A DNA stretch of 64,000 nt from Isoetes taiwanensis (GCA_021234155.1 JAJEKV010000092.1:3420561-3484560); one strand, 5' to 3'. Shown: positions 11,489 through 23,679, counted from the stretch's first letter. The notes: a model not told the origin generated them from the sequence alone. A program made the numbers and translations.

Positions 11489-12590
11489 GGTTTACAACTT
11501 AGATGCCTTACTCCAAAGGTGGCATTTCCAGCAAATACAGATCTCTAAGCGGCAGAGCTTAAGAAAATTAAAAGAAGTGAGGGAATCAGGGGGGGCATAA
11601 ACATGGAGTTTTGAAGTTAGGAAAACAATTTCTACCACTGATTTGTTAAAGCGGAAGAATGATATAGATTTTTAAACTCACAGCGAGAGAAGATCACACA
11701 TATGGGTTGTGCAAGACACAGCTTGAAAAGCAATTCCGGCTCCTCCTGCTTGCTGCACCGTGCCCTTTCTGGCAAACAGAGGAGCTGTTTGTGGGATGAT
11801 GACTAGGTCGTGAGGATGACCTGTTACATGCTTGGAGCCCGTTGTCTTTTCTTCAACTTGATAAAATTTTCTTTTTTTATATTAGAATTCTCAAAAGAGG
11901 AACGGCGCACGTTTCAATTGGCATAGCTTCCATAGAAAATAGAATAGAATATAATTGTTATGGATTGTGAGTAATAGCAATTGTACCTCCATAGATTATA
12001 GATTAGTTTAGCAGAACATAACAATCGTGGAAATAAGGATTCCATTCCATTCAATTCCTTTTTAGTATGTGGACTTACCACTAATTATTAGCGTGGTTAT
12101 TATGATTATTATTACTGTTACACCATCATCAATATAAACTTAGACTTGCAAAATCCATCCTCCCATTTTGTGATAGGTGGTTATACACAACTCAAGGCAT
12201 TAGCTAGTCCCCTTTTTTTTGCAGTCACCCACCCCATGGTAGCTCGTGGGTTAACATTAACCTAGTTTATTCTGGATCTTAAATTTACTATAGATGGGTT
12301 GCCTCTTAGCATCATTCCTTTTCACATTTGTAATATTGACATTTCTTTGTCGCTATACCAAGTGAAGGTACTAGAAAAAATTGCATTGGCTTTTCACTGG
12401 GGCGTAAGGTTGAAGTATATTAGCTGATGATGGAATTTTAACGTTCACAGAAAGTCGTAGCTTATGGGACACTTTACAACACATCTAGATGGGCCCTGGC
12501 CCCACCACTGTACATATTAAAACATGACATCCTTAAATACACGAGACATTTGTGTCTGGCGTTTTGATACATTTAAAATGCAAGTTATAC
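11489..12590. other. ARO upstream region and intergenic sequence
   Basis: AT-rich and without a recognised gene. The ARO promoter must lie in its left part on the minus strand; I cannot place a TATA box with confidence. Confidence 0.35.
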
Positions 12591-12985
12591 CGAAGATTCT
12601 CTTATGATTCCTTCAGATTCCATGAAATTTATTCGACATTCTCTAAAAAGGCCCTTATGTCCCTTCTTAATTCCCCAAGGTTCAATCAAGATTTGCCTTA
12701 AGGATACTGAGGTCCTCTTTGCTTCTCCAAGGTCCCATTAGATCCCAACATTAGTCAATTAGATTCTACAAAATTCCCTTAGATATCCTCAACATTCTCT
12801 AGCTTCTTTGTGCATGGGCATTGTTTTGAAATCTCTCGACGATTTGGTGTCTGGCTCTGGCCGATGTTCAAAGTCCCTTAAGATTCTCTTCGATTCCATC
12901 AATTCAATTAGATTCTCCAATATTCCCTAAGATTATCCAATACTTTATGATCCTTTAAATCCTTGGAAAATCCCTAAGATTCCTG
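12590..12985. repeat. Degenerate AGATTCC/AGATTCT short-period repeat
   Basis: Many near copies of a 7-10 bp unit (AGATTCC, AGATTCT, CGATTCC, TATTCCC) are strung together with irregular spacing and CCTTA/CCCTTA interruptions. This looks like a decayed minisatellite. It lies just downstream (in the minus direction) of the LINE 3' end. Confidence 0.6.
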
Positions 12986-12989
12986 TCGG

Positions 12990-15900
12990 AATGTATTTAA
13001 AATACATCCATAATCTTAGCCTTTGTCTATTGATAGTTCATGGAAACATTCCAAAAAGCAGTGTAAACAAGAGTGTTTGGCAGAGTATCTTCTAGTTTTA
13101 GGAAAGAGAGAATATTATTAATATCTTTATGGTGCAGATATCTATCAGATCTGTCAGAGAACGAAGACCAAAAAGAGATCAACTTAGGACAAAGGAAAAT
13201 GTGATCCATAGACTCTTCTTGTAGGCAACCAGAATGACAAAGAGTTGAGACATTGTATCTCTTAGGCAAAGACACGAGATTAGTCAAACTTTTATGAGCC
13301 ACAAGCCAAATGAAAAAGCTGATCTTTGGAGTGCAATAGGAATTCCATATGTTTTGAAAAGAGAAAGAATTCCTAATTGATTTAATGACCATTTTTGCAT
13401 GGCTTTGACAGGAGCATCAATATGATTCAGAGAGGAATAGATATCACTAACCTTGTAGGCATTCTTCCCTTTTAGAGTCCATCCCAGAGTAGTACTATAA
13501 GCATTGAAATTCCTGAAAGGAACAAGAATATTCTTGAAATGTGCATATAGTTTTTTGTCGCTTGAAGTACCCCTGATAATCGATTTTAAGGAAGTCCAAG
13601 AAATAAAAGAATTATTATCCCTGTAGAGGTCTTTTATTCTTAAGATCCCTTTCTTAGACCATTTATTGTAGATCCTAGGATGTTTGATGGCTAGCACTTT
13701 AGAGTGTTGATCTTGGAAGATAGGGGACCAAAATAAATTTGTGTTCATGGTGGCATTAGTGACTTTATCACTCTGAAGACATGATTGAACTTTATTCCAG
13801 GCCATAATCAAGTTTTCCATTAGAGGAGAAGAATTTGGAGCAGGGTGCAAATGCACAAAGGTGACCCGAGGGATAAGATATATTCCACCAATAAGCAATG
13901 AATTTAGAAGCAGGAGATGCATTATTCATAAGAGTTCTCCAGATATATTTTCCTGCCAAAGAGCAAGCTTGAATATGCAAATTCTTACAACCTAGCCCTC
14001 CTAACTTTTTTGGCCTAGAAATTGAATTCCAGTTGACTAAGTGAGAACCATTCCAGATAAAATTCCTTATGATTTTCTCTAAGTCAAAATAAATAGACAT
14101 TGGAGCAATTAAGACAGAAGAGAAATACACATGTGATGAGGCTAGAATAAAGTTTGCAATAACAGTTCCACCAGCAAAGGATAAACAACTCCTGTAGTTA
14201 TTCAATTTCTTTTTTATTCTCTCCAGAGTTGGATTCCATAATCCTTTTAGGCTTGGATTCAGAGAAAGGGGCATACCAAGCAAATTAGAGGCCTGTAAGG
14301 TATTTAGAACAGGGATGCCACATATGGAAGTTTGGTTAATGTCACCAATAATTTTACTCTTGTCAAGATTGAGATGCACTCTCGAGGCAGCAGAAAACTC
14401 ATTAATCAAGTCCAAGAAAGAATTGACATTATTAGCACTGGAGTCTAAGAATGCAAAAGTGTCATATGCATATTGAGATATTGTGAGAAAATCAGCATTA
14501 TTAGGAAGTTTAAGACCACTGATTGTCCCTGCAGATTGTAAATTATCCACATATCTAGTAAGCATTTCAGCAATAATTAGAAATAGACATGGTTACCGGG
14601 AATGGCGTTCCGAACGCCGTTCCGGTTCCGAACACGTTCCAGGGCATGCCATGTTCCGGGAACTTTTGTTCCCGGTCCAAATATGCATGTTACCCGGAAC
14701 GCTGTTCCGACAACGTTCCGGTAAGTTGGGAACGTTGTCTCCAACTATAAAATTTGTTTTGACCATTTCCTTCACCTTTTTTTTCTTATTTTTCACTTTT
14801 ACTTTTGCAAATTTCGATTTTGGTAGGCTATCGTGTGAATTCAGCTTTGTGGTGGGAGGATTATGGATCAATAACGAAAGAGCTCCAAACTTTGGCCATT
14901 CGCATATTATGCCAAGGAGCAAGCTCCTCATCTATTGAGCGTTTGTTTAGTCACATGGGAAGTGTAGCAACAAAGAAAACAAACTTGGCACACAGAAAAC
15001 TAATGATCTTACTTTTGTTGGTGCAAACATGCGACTAATAGAATTGTGTTCTAAGATGGATTTTTCAAATGAGAAATTCATTGATGTGCACAATGAAGAA
15101 ACAATACCCTGCAGCATGTGAAGATGACGAAGACAATGACAATAATGAAGCCTAACATTGTGAGGATGAAGAAATTGAAGCTGAAGAAGGTAATGATGAT
15201 AATGAGAATGAGGATATGCTCATTGCTACTGCTGAAAATGATTTTAGTTCTACTAGTTAAAGCATCGTCATGAAATTAATGTTTTGAAAACTATTGTTTT
15301 AGCTACTTTATTATGAATATATTTCGAGGCTATCATGCCATATATTTGCTATAATAGAAGATTTCTTTTTTATAACGATGGCTTAAGATATGTTCGTCAT
15401 AAAAGTTAAACTATGTGGTGTTTTTATAAGAATATGTAATACGGTAGAGTCTTATTTTCATTTGGCCATTATTATACATCACCCTTTGACATTTTAAACT
15501 TAAAAACTAGTTCAATAGGTTAATTAGCTCATGGAAACACCAAATCCATTTTCAAAATTTATTTTTTCCAAAGTTAGATGTTCCCGTTTCGAAGTGTTCC
15601 GGTTCCGGTATTCAGGGTGCCGTTCCGATTCCCGTTCCAGTTCCGGGTAACCATGGAAATAGATAAGGGGCCAAAGGACATCCCTGTCTCACTCCTTTGG
15701 CTAGTGGAAAGAAATTTGTTGGTGATCCATTGATAATGACAGCAGAGTTAGACATAGAATTTAAGCCATGAATGAGAGAAATAATTTTAGGATGAAAGCC
15801 AATTTTCTTCAAGGCGATGTCAATGAAATTCCATCTAACTGTATCAAAGACTCTCTTAAAATCTAGCTTGAGTAGAATACAAGCTTGTTTAGAGATTTTA

Positions 15901-17640
15901 TTCCAATGAAGACCTTCCACGGCATTGATATAATTGTCTAGGATAAATCTGTTGGGAAGGAAGGCAGATTGCTTTTCACTGATGTTTTTTTTCAAAAAGG
16001 GTTGAAGTCTCTGTGCAATGATTTTGACACATAGCTTATAGGTAGAATTTGTCAAAGAAATTGGCCTCCATTCAGCAAAAGAATTGGGATTTTCAATTTT
16101 GGGCACTAAAGCAATAAATCCAGCAGAGATAGAGGGGTGCAAATGGTTTGAATTTCAAAATCCATGCACTAGACCAATCAAATATGACTTCATAATATTC
16201 CAAAAGTGGAGGTAGAACTCAGGTGAAAATCCATCAGGGCGAGGGAATTTACCTTTACTAAAGTTCTTGAGAGTTCTAAAAATTTCATCTTTAGTTGGGA
16301 TATTTGCAAGAGAAGCATCCATAATATCAGCTGGATTAGCCAAAATATTATCGAGACGATAAATAAAACTATTTCTATTTAGAATCTCATTTGCAGAAGG
16401 ATTAGTGTTTGCAAAGAGAGAGGCATAATTCTCGTAAAAGAATTTCTTGATATCAAAGTTTGAGGTGAGAGTGGTACCCGAGTCAGTTTTTTTGAATTCT
16501 TGAGAAGCCTATTCCTTGCAACCTTGAAGAAGAATTTTGAGCTGCCATGATCTATCTCACTGTTGTATTTGATCTTGCACTTAATAGCAGGCAGAACACT
16601 TAGCCGCTCTCTCTTCAATGTTTTTCAGATGTCTCTCAATTAATTCTTCCCCAATTTAAAGGCTGTGATTGTATGGATCTTCCTGTCGCATAGATCTAAC
16701 TTCCTTCATTTTGGTAAGAAGGGTTTTCTTTTTCTACACTCTATTCAAATGCCTGCTTTTAGCCCAATTTTTTATCCAATCCGTGGCTTTCTTTATCTTG
16801 GAATAAAAATAGTTCATGAAGCTATTAGAAGTTCTAGAGTCAATGTTTTGATAAAATTCAGAAAAATCTTTATTGAATTCTTCATGAAGGGGAAGAGAAC
16901 AATTAAACTTAAAAGGAATATTGTCATCTATGGGGATAGTAAGTAAGTGCTTAGTATGAAGGAATTGGGGTTGATGATCGGATATGGAAGTGCCTTCATC
17001 ACTTGTGACAAAACAATTATCCCAGAAATCAGAATTTGGATTGGATGCATAAAACCTGTCCAAGGCACAGTAAACTCTAGCCTGATGCTTTTGTTTATTA
17101 GACCATATATAGTTTGAAGTAGAAGAAGGAATGTAGATCAAAGCAGAACCATTGATCATATTGTCCCATTTAATTCTTTCATTTGAGGTCATATTGATTT
17201 TGTTACCAAGTTTCATATCCCAGACTGGGGTGTTATTGAAGTCCCCAACAAGAATCCAATCAATATAAGGGTTGCTATTAATTCAAGAGCAGATATCAGG
17301 CCAGAGGATTTCCCTTTCTTTGGGATTTATAGAGGCATAAACATTAATGACCTCAAAATTAGCATTATTGACAGAGAAGGTAACTGCCTGCCACATTCTA
17401 GAAATATATTGTAATTGCAAAAATTTTGACATCCATTTGTAGCTAACTCGATGGTGATTCATGTGGAGGATAATGCAGATTGTTAGCCTCTACAAGGCTA
17501 GTAAGAATTGATGGTTGGAAGGGGCCGAGTGATCAGGAATTCACAGAATCAGACAAGAAATGAGTTTGGACAGAAACTTGCACTAAAGACAAATTTTTCA
17601 AGATAAAGGCACTTTTTTTAGGCGCATCCATCCCCTTTTC
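12990..17640 (-). mobile_element. L1-type LINE retrotransposon, degenerate, split by a hAT element
   Basis: Minus-strand non-LTR element. Endonuclease domain: ILVGDFNNTPVWDM near 17250, then LDRFYAS and SISDHQP at 17216-16900 (AP-endonuclease-like C-terminal motifs). RT domain: GKFPRPDGFSPEFY (16343-16155), SLTNSTYKLCVKIIAQRL and GVRQGCPLAPYLF (16142-15680), then on the other side of the hAT insert IIAEMLTRYVDNLQ and SQYAYDTFAF. A zf-RVT-type tail, HSGCLQEESMDHIFLCP, is at 13390-13030. The RT catalytic motif reads YAYD instead of YADD, and stops and frameshifts occur elsewhere (for example near 17280 and 16150), so it is dead. The 5' and 3' ends are approximate. Confidence 0.9.
14580..15663. 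mobile_element. hAT DNA transposon nested in the LINE, with 8-bp target duplication
   Basis: The element proper is 14588-15655 (1,068 bp). Its ends are inverted repeats, CATGGTTACCGGGAA on the left and the complement CATGGTTACCCGGAA on the right (one mismatch), and sub-terminal TTCCG/CCGGAAC motifs abound. It is flanked by the 8-bp duplication GAAATAGA (14580-14587 and 15656-15663), the hAT signature. Inside, about 14840-15040 plus encodes the C-terminal hAT dimerisation motif ALWWEDYG and GASSSSIERLFSHMGSVATK. A frameshift follows, then GANMRLIELCSKMDFSNEKF. Most of the transposase is missing, so this is an internally deleted copy. Removing the element and one duplication restores the LINE frame. 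Confidence 0.95.
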
Positions 17641-18545
17641 ATGCCCCGAGTTTTAAACATGGTTACATAAACTGTTATAAATGTCCTAACAATTTAAAAT
17701 ACATTGATATAGATGATTATTAAATATTTGATGGAATTTAATGATCTGATTACATCTAGGATGGACATATGCATACGCATGATATCATTGTTCTTAGTTA
17801 TTTCACAATTGTGGATTTCTGATTTATGTTTAGTCTTCTAGTCAAAACCTACTATTAGGGCAAAAGGGACAATGGGCAATCAGCGAAGAGCTGAAAACCC
17901 CAATGTACCTTTTGGCCCTTGCCCTGATACCATTTTAATGCTAACAGGGTACTGATTGGCTGTAGGTACGCACGTAGCTATGGATCTGTAGCGCCCCAGG
18001 GCCTGTTGGAAGCCCAGTAGTTCTCGCAGTGGAATGTGTAGGGGCACATGTACATATATGTACAAACTGAAGAGGCTCACAATCACCTAAGACAATACAT
18101 TAATGCTTGCTTCCTCAGCAAGCTTCACGATGTTGGTGCCCTGGAACAGGTTAAGACAATACATTACCAGTGCCAGATCAATCTCATGCTTACACGGGGT
18201 CCACAGTGCTCAAATGGAGATAGGCAAATGGGCTCAAGAGGCTCGCGAGGATAAGATTTGTCAAGGGTTTTCTAATCTTGACAGTAATCCGTTTGTTGTG
18301 CACTTTGATAAGTCCCATAGGCCTATTAGTCTCTGTGGACGATTAAAAATCCATTCAATTAAATTGATTTCTCAAATCTCTTGTGAATGTACTGCAACTT
18401 TGAATGCGACTCAATGATGAATGATTTTGTAAAATGCAAAATCTATAAATGTTGCCAGATCCCAGCAACAACAAGGATGGGGATGTACAAGATTTGGTTT
18501 TGAAGATCCTTATACATAAAATGCGAAGGCATTTCTATCAATGAC
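17641..18545. other. Intergenic; includes a LINE-like 3' end near 18310-18365
   Basis: No gene recognised. At about 18310-18360 the text CCTATTAGTCTCTGTGGACG followed by ATTAAAAATCCATTC resembles the 3' terminus of the LINE at 56.8 kb (CCTATTGGTCTCCGTGGACG then TTAAAA), so an old, short LINE end probably lies here on the plus strand. Confidence 0.45.
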
Positions 18546-18549
18546 AAAA

Positions 18550-19159
18550 TCAACGAGCAGAATTTATTCTTCCCAAGTTGTTTTTGAATCTAGAGTTGGA
18601 GCCGGGGCTAAGTTTTGAGGTAGCTATGGGAATTTGTATTGTTGGTGTTGAGGTTTTGTCCTTATCCCAATCAATTATAACGATTGAAGGATGACCAATT
18701 TCGTCAAAAGGAACAAACTCCATATCTCTAACCACCTCTTTATGCCAACATGGAAACCTTAATTTAAAGGAAATTGGATGCGCTCGTGCTTGCAAGTTGC
18801 AATACCATTCATCATCATCAAGCATAAGACTACAAGCATCTTCATCATTGCTTTAGGCGAGTTTCTCTACAAACAAGAGTGCTCTTACATGGGCTTCTAT
18901 AGCAAGGCTTTTCCTTCTTTGAATGTTCTATAAGCTTTGCGGTTGTACCACAAGGTGCAAACAAGGTATTGCATTCTTGAGCATATGTGAAAGAATATCC
19001 TCCACATAAAAAAATCCAACCCACAAAGTAATAGAACAAACAAGGTGCAGTCGCACAAAGGGTTGCTTGTATGAATGGAAAAAAACTGAGCTGAGTAAAA
19101 ATTTGAGTTGGGTTTCCCTTTTCTAGAATGGGAAAAATCTGATGCAGTTTGTATTTCAA
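18550..19159 (-). other. Unidentified minus-strand coding-like segment
   Basis: Two adjacent minus-strand frames. 19159-18845 has a hydrophobic stretch followed by a Cys-rich segment (CNTLFAPCG, KPCYRSPCKSTLVC), which could be a signal peptide plus a disulfide-rich ectodomain. 18825-18550 reads ISFKLRFPCWHKEVVRD and SIVIIDWDKD. They may be exons of one gene or pseudogene. I do not recognise the family. The composition is plausible for coding, but there is no decisive evidence. Confidence 0.3.
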
Positions 19160-19464
19160 ATATCTAATGTAGTTTGTTCTTCAAATCTCCGCTTTAATCA
19201 TGTCCACTGTTCTTCATATCCGATACATTTTGTTCTTCAAAGGAGGGCAGCAAGGGCCTTCACAATGCAGTCTTCTTCAAAGGATATCCATGCAATCTGA
19301 AATCCATACAATATACGTTCGTCAAGTGATATTTGGCTGCAAGTAATATAGAAAGTAAGTGGGGGAATAAATTTATTTTTTTGCCCTTATCTCTTAGCCT
19401 TCAAATACAGCCATCTCATTGCGGGGTCTTTTTTGGCTCCCGAAATCGGGGTCTTCGGCGCCCG

Positions 19465-19760
19465 AAAATCGCTTAAGCGATTTTGGGGATGAAGCGATTT
19501 TCCCGCCTGAAAAGGCCCCGCCGGAAAAGGCCCCGCCGTGCAAAAGAAAAAAAAATAAAAAATAAAAACAGCAAAATCGCTTAAGCAATTTTCGAGTGGT
19601 GCATGCGCCGGCCGGGTTCGGCCGGAGACGGCGGGGCACAACGGGCCCGGCCGCGACGCGACCTGCCGCCAGAAAAAAAAAAAAAAAAAAATCGCTTAAG
19701 CGATTTTCAATGATCTCGCCTTCATATCTTCCAGTTTTCATATCGCTTAAGCCTTTTCAT
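19465..19760. repeat. Repeated 20-bp palindrome AAAATCGCTTAAGCGATTTT in a GC-rich island
   Basis: Perfect palindromes lie at 19465-19484 and 19688-19707, a one-mismatch copy at 19573-19592, and partial copies near 19490 and 19742. Between them are GC-rich blocks (CCCCGCCGGAAAAGG repeated, GGCCGGGTTCGGCCGG) and A runs. The long open frames on both strands here come from this composition and are not taken as genes. Confidence 0.8.
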
Positions 19761-20717
19761 ATCTTCCAGTTTTCACGGATTCCCTCGTATTTTCTTCCAC
19801 GATGTCAATCAAATGAACAAGCTTAGCAAGAGCTGAAGGTAGAGTTTTACTGGACTCATTCCTCAACGAAATGACCTCATCTTTTAGTTTGTCAATTCCC
19901 TGTATAATCAATGCTTCTCGTGCATCTTCCTTTAGTTCTTTGTAATGCTCATACAATGACCTGAAGCCAAATGCTTCTTAAGTCCATCTCTTACTTTAAA
20001 GCTCTCACTCTCAGCTTTAGATTTCTCATTTTCAAGGGTTTTCAATTTTGAAAGGGCATCAGCTTTCTCAGTTTCCATAACTTTTAGCTTATTGGTAGAT
20101 CATCTCTGCGCTTGTTCAATGATGCAACTCATCGTAAACTTGTCACGTTCAAGTTCATCTCTTTGCTTCATTGCGAGAAATTCTTTTCGGTTTTAGGATA
20201 TTTTTCTATTTTCAACTTCCTTCTTTTCATTTTCAATTATTTGCGGCTTATTAAGAATGGCTTCTCGTTGTTTCTCGAGGTCCTCATTTTTTGATGTCTT
20301 TTTCCTTTCCATGTCATTCTTCGATGTTCCAATTCCTTAAGTTTACTAACCTGTCTTATTCCTATGCTCCCTAATAGCTTCACTTTTGAGACGAGATCTT
20401 TGCATTTCTTCTGACATCATGCTTAATTTAATCAAACCTAGTTTCACATTCTGTATATTGCCTGTGTAAGAATCTTTGGATTCATTTAAAACATCAGCAA
20501 ACACATTCTTCAGCTTTTCCATATTTTGATGTTGGGAAATGCAGTGAATATTTGCTTCTTCAAGCATCTGTTCAAGACGAGTTTTTTCTCCTTTAAGAGT
20601 TTTGATTTGTTTTCCTAAATTAGACACCACGCCCTCGGACTTGCCAGAACCTTTACTATCAACACATTCGGGAGTATTTTCATCATTGAGCGACAGGCAT
20701 ATTCCCCAAGCAGGCAT
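19747..20717 (-). pseudogene. Coiled-coil protein gene fragment
   Basis: Minus-strand pieces are strongly heptad-like. 20717-20346 includes KQIKTLKGEKTRLEQMLEEA and QNMEKLKNVFADVLNES. About 20310-20010, broken by stops, reads EDLEKQREAILNKPQIIENE and KADALSKLKTLENEKSKAES. 19956-19747 reads DKLKDEVISLRNESSKTLPS. They read as successive parts of one long coiled coil, interrupted by at least two stops. The pattern of short K/E-rich helices is compatible with the coiled-coil region of IDN2/FDM (XS/XH) RNA-directed methylation proteins, but I see neither an XS nor an XH domain, so that is only a guess. At about 20720 it is cut by chromovirus sequence. Confidence 0.45.
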
Positions 20718-20724
20718 TACAATA

Positions 20725-21845
20725 TGGCGACACAGCTACCGGATTCTCCTGTTTGATCCACAGGTCCTCACAGAGGGCTGTCTTGCAAGAGTTCCTGAAC
20801 CCAGACCCCAAACACAGTACTTGGTCAAGTGGAAACACTTGCCCGTGGAAGATGCGACATGGGTATTGAAGCAGGATTTGGAGAAGCAATACCCGGACTT
20901 CATGAAGGAGTTTGATGGGCGAGTCGTCTCCGACTTGGTCGACACCGACTTGCCAGGAGGTTAGCTTAGTATGTTTCTTAGTTAGCCTTTGCTCTGGCAT
21001 ATGTATTCTAGCTAGTGGAATGCATGTGCCAGAATCTTGGAACGTGTAGGCGATGATGAGATACGCCTTTAAGGCATTCTCTAGGCCAACATGCACCAAG
21101 AGGTGCGCATGACCAATAGGGTCATGCGAGAGTGGAAGTGAGGCATGGTGGGCGATGATGGGACATCTATCGGATGCTCTCTATGCCACGATGCGGGGCT
21201 CGCACACCTGACTATAGGGGGGTCATGGTGAAGGTTCAAGTGATCATGCGCGATGATGGGATCGTGAGATATTCCCTAGCTTGAAACCCTTGGGGCATGA
21301 TGCAGTGGGAGTACTCGGCACTGGGTAACCGAGTACAAGGTAGCACTTGATCATGGGCAATGATAGGATCATCTTAAATGGTCCTTAAGCTCAAATCCGA
21401 AAGGGCCATGATCGAGTGCAAGGTAGTAGGGTAACCTTGAGCTAGTAATTCGGCTCAAGGAGGTAGGTAAGGGGGGTGGTCCCCTAAAACCACAAATTTA
21501 TTAATTAAACTAATGTAATGTGCTACTCGTGCAGGCAAGTGAGAAGCGAGCATCGAGGAGGGGCGCATTACGAGAAGATGGGGGAACCATGATTTAGATT
21601 TAAATTATGAACCCTAACAACTCTTATAGTAATGTTTTGATTTATTATAGGGAGTAATCTTGTTAAGGCTATATAATTTTGTATAAGTACAAATATAGCC
21701 TAAATTTTGACAATTAACTGTTTAATAGGAAGTTGATCATTTAAATTAAACTAAAGTTGTATACTTATGTTGTTTTTGCAGGGATAGTGTAGGTTCGTCA
21801 CCTTAGCGCAATGCTGAGGACAGCATTGTCCTAAGGGGGGGAGAA
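20725..21845 (+). mobile_element. Chromovirus (Ty3/gypsy) 3' remnant: chromodomain, 3' spacer, polypurine tract
   Basis: Plus frame 20815-20960 reads QYLVKWKHLPVEDATWVLKQ followed by DLEKQYPDFMKEFDG, the chromodomain at the integrase C-terminus of chromoviruses. The 80 bp before it match the leader next to the gag region at 59.52-59.61 kb (opposite strand), which is not where a leader belongs. After the stop is a non-coding spacer with repeated modules around GGGCGATGATGGGAT (near 21050, 21150, 21250, 21360). At 21833-21845 a polypurine tract (AAGGGGGGGAGAA, after GAGGACAGCATTGTCC) directly precedes the LTR. All upstream pol is missing. Confidence 0.88.
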
Positions 21846-23492
21846 TGTGACGTTCCAGGGGAATATACGCCATAAATACGTATATTCCTGGACCCGTCAC
21901 TATACAAGTCTACCCTTGTAGCCTTGTATACCTTAGAAAGTGGTAATGGGTGCACATCTAAGTTAAATGCTTAACTTAGATAACCTTAGGATAAGGCCCA
22001 TTTCCACATGGCCTTATCCTATTGGGCAAACCGCCACACGGGCCCACCCCATTGGTGCCACGTGGCATCCCATGTGGATCCTAACCTATATTGGCCCAAA
22101 CCCTAACCCTAGACCTCTTTTCCTGACCCTAGCACCTGAACACTCATGTACGCGCTCGAAACCCCGTTTCGAGCATCGTTCGTCGTAGCATAGCCTGGTG
22201 TAGCAGCCCCTGAAGTGTGTGCACGATCTTGGAGGGAGCACGGCTTCGACCACGTCAAGGAACATGGAGATGCCAGGATTGGGAGGGAGTGCTTCTGGAG
22301 CAGGTAGGTGGAGTAGAGTTCATAGTAGTTCATCTGGAAGTTAGCACTCCAGATGGGTTTGTATGTTGTATCTAGAGTAGAGCCATCCTAGAACCCTTGT
22401 TGAACATCTTGAACCCTAATCAAGGAACCCTAACTGTAAGTTAGATACGTATGATTAGGTTAAGATATTCTTATGATGTTTACCATGATATGATGAGATG
22501 TGATGATAGTTGATCATGTTTGCTCCTCTTGTATTGGGAAGGGGGGTAGAGACCTAGTAGCCTTATTTAGTAATACTCTAGCTAGACCCTTTAGTTCCTA
22601 TTATATTGCGGCCTGTGCATAGGAACCCACCGGGCTATGGGAGCTATGATGTGACTTAGCACCACACAACGGGGCTAGAGGCAATACGGAGGGAGGATCC
22701 CTGCTGAGCGTGGCTACTGGGGATCCCATAGTGGGCTAGGCTTATGGTCGGTCACTTCGTGTGGGCCGGGCATGGGTCCGACACCTCCTGGGGCAATGGT
22801 GTCGCCCTGCCTCTCAAGAGTTGCAAGTGTTGGCTTGGCTCTTGTTTAGGGAGGTTAAGTCGGGGACGAATCGTGTGTCGCCACAATTCTCTAGCCGCCC
22901 GTGGAACCTCTAGACCCCGGGAAGGGGAGATGCAACCCCTCCTGCCTCGACGGACCAGGGAGATGCAACCTGGAGTAGTCCCGATGGGTGATACCATGGG
23001 ATTGCGTATCCGGAAGGCTAGAGTCATGCCAGAGCCCGATCTAGCTCATTCTGCAAAGTATGCACAGGAGGGGCGGATGGAGTGGTCAACCCTAGCCATT
23101 GTCTATAGCCAGCCCCGCCATTGCTATGACTCGGTCTGCTCTATCTTGAGATCTATCCAGTCAGTCGACCTCCTTATGAATCGGAGCCATGGGTAGAAGC
23201 TCTCATGTTTTATGGCATATGATTATCTTCTTTGCAGTTAGGGATATGTGGATGAGCTACCCTTCGAGGTAGTATGATGTATTGTTATTGCTAGTTCTGA
23301 CGATGTTTATACTTCCGCTGTGATAGGAGCCCATAGGGGAAGGGCGCGCAAGACACCTTCGTGTCCCCTTCCCGCACTACGGAGATCCCAGAGTGCGGGG
23401 TAGACGGAGGGCCCGTGCGGTCGAAGGACCGGATGGGGGATTTCCTACGGAGTGTACGGCTGGGAGCCGTATATTTAGTAGGGAGCGTCACA
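21846..23492 (+). mobile_element. 3' LTR of the chromovirus (1,647 bp)
   Basis: It starts TGTGACGTTCC immediately after the polypurine tract and ends GCGTCACA; the terminal inverted repeat is the 7-bp TGTGACG/CGTCACA. Length is 1,647 bp. The GC-rich right half contains an open frame at 22744-23196 that I regard as non-coding. An interstitial AAACCCTAACCCTA motif occurs near 22097. No 5' LTR partner is present in the window. Confidence 0.85.
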
Positions 23493-23679
23493 TGTTTATG
23501 AGGTCATAGCTGGTTATGCCTTAAGTGGTTTGTGTGTGGCTTTATTCGGTCGTGTTGGTGGAGGGGTCTATCCAGAAGCAGCAGACGTTGACGCAGACTT
23601 AGTTGGAAAGGCTGAGAAATCCTCATATTTCATCGTTGAGTATGATAGAAAATTTTGGATATGTTTGGAGCATGTGCTT

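Noticed and set aside
19387-19826. Long frames on both strands (115, 84 and 76 codons)
   Set aside because: They arise from GC-rich blocks, A/T runs and palindromes; the peptides are low complexity (Phe runs, Lys runs).
22090-22112. Interstitial telomeric sequence (AAACCCTAACCCTA)
   Set aside because: Just two plant telomere units, inside an LTR; chance or a telobox-like promoter motif, not a telomere relic.
22744-23196. 150-codon open frame with Cys/Arg-rich peptide
   Set aside because: It lies wholly inside the LTR, is GC-driven, and has overlapping frames on the other strand and no domain.
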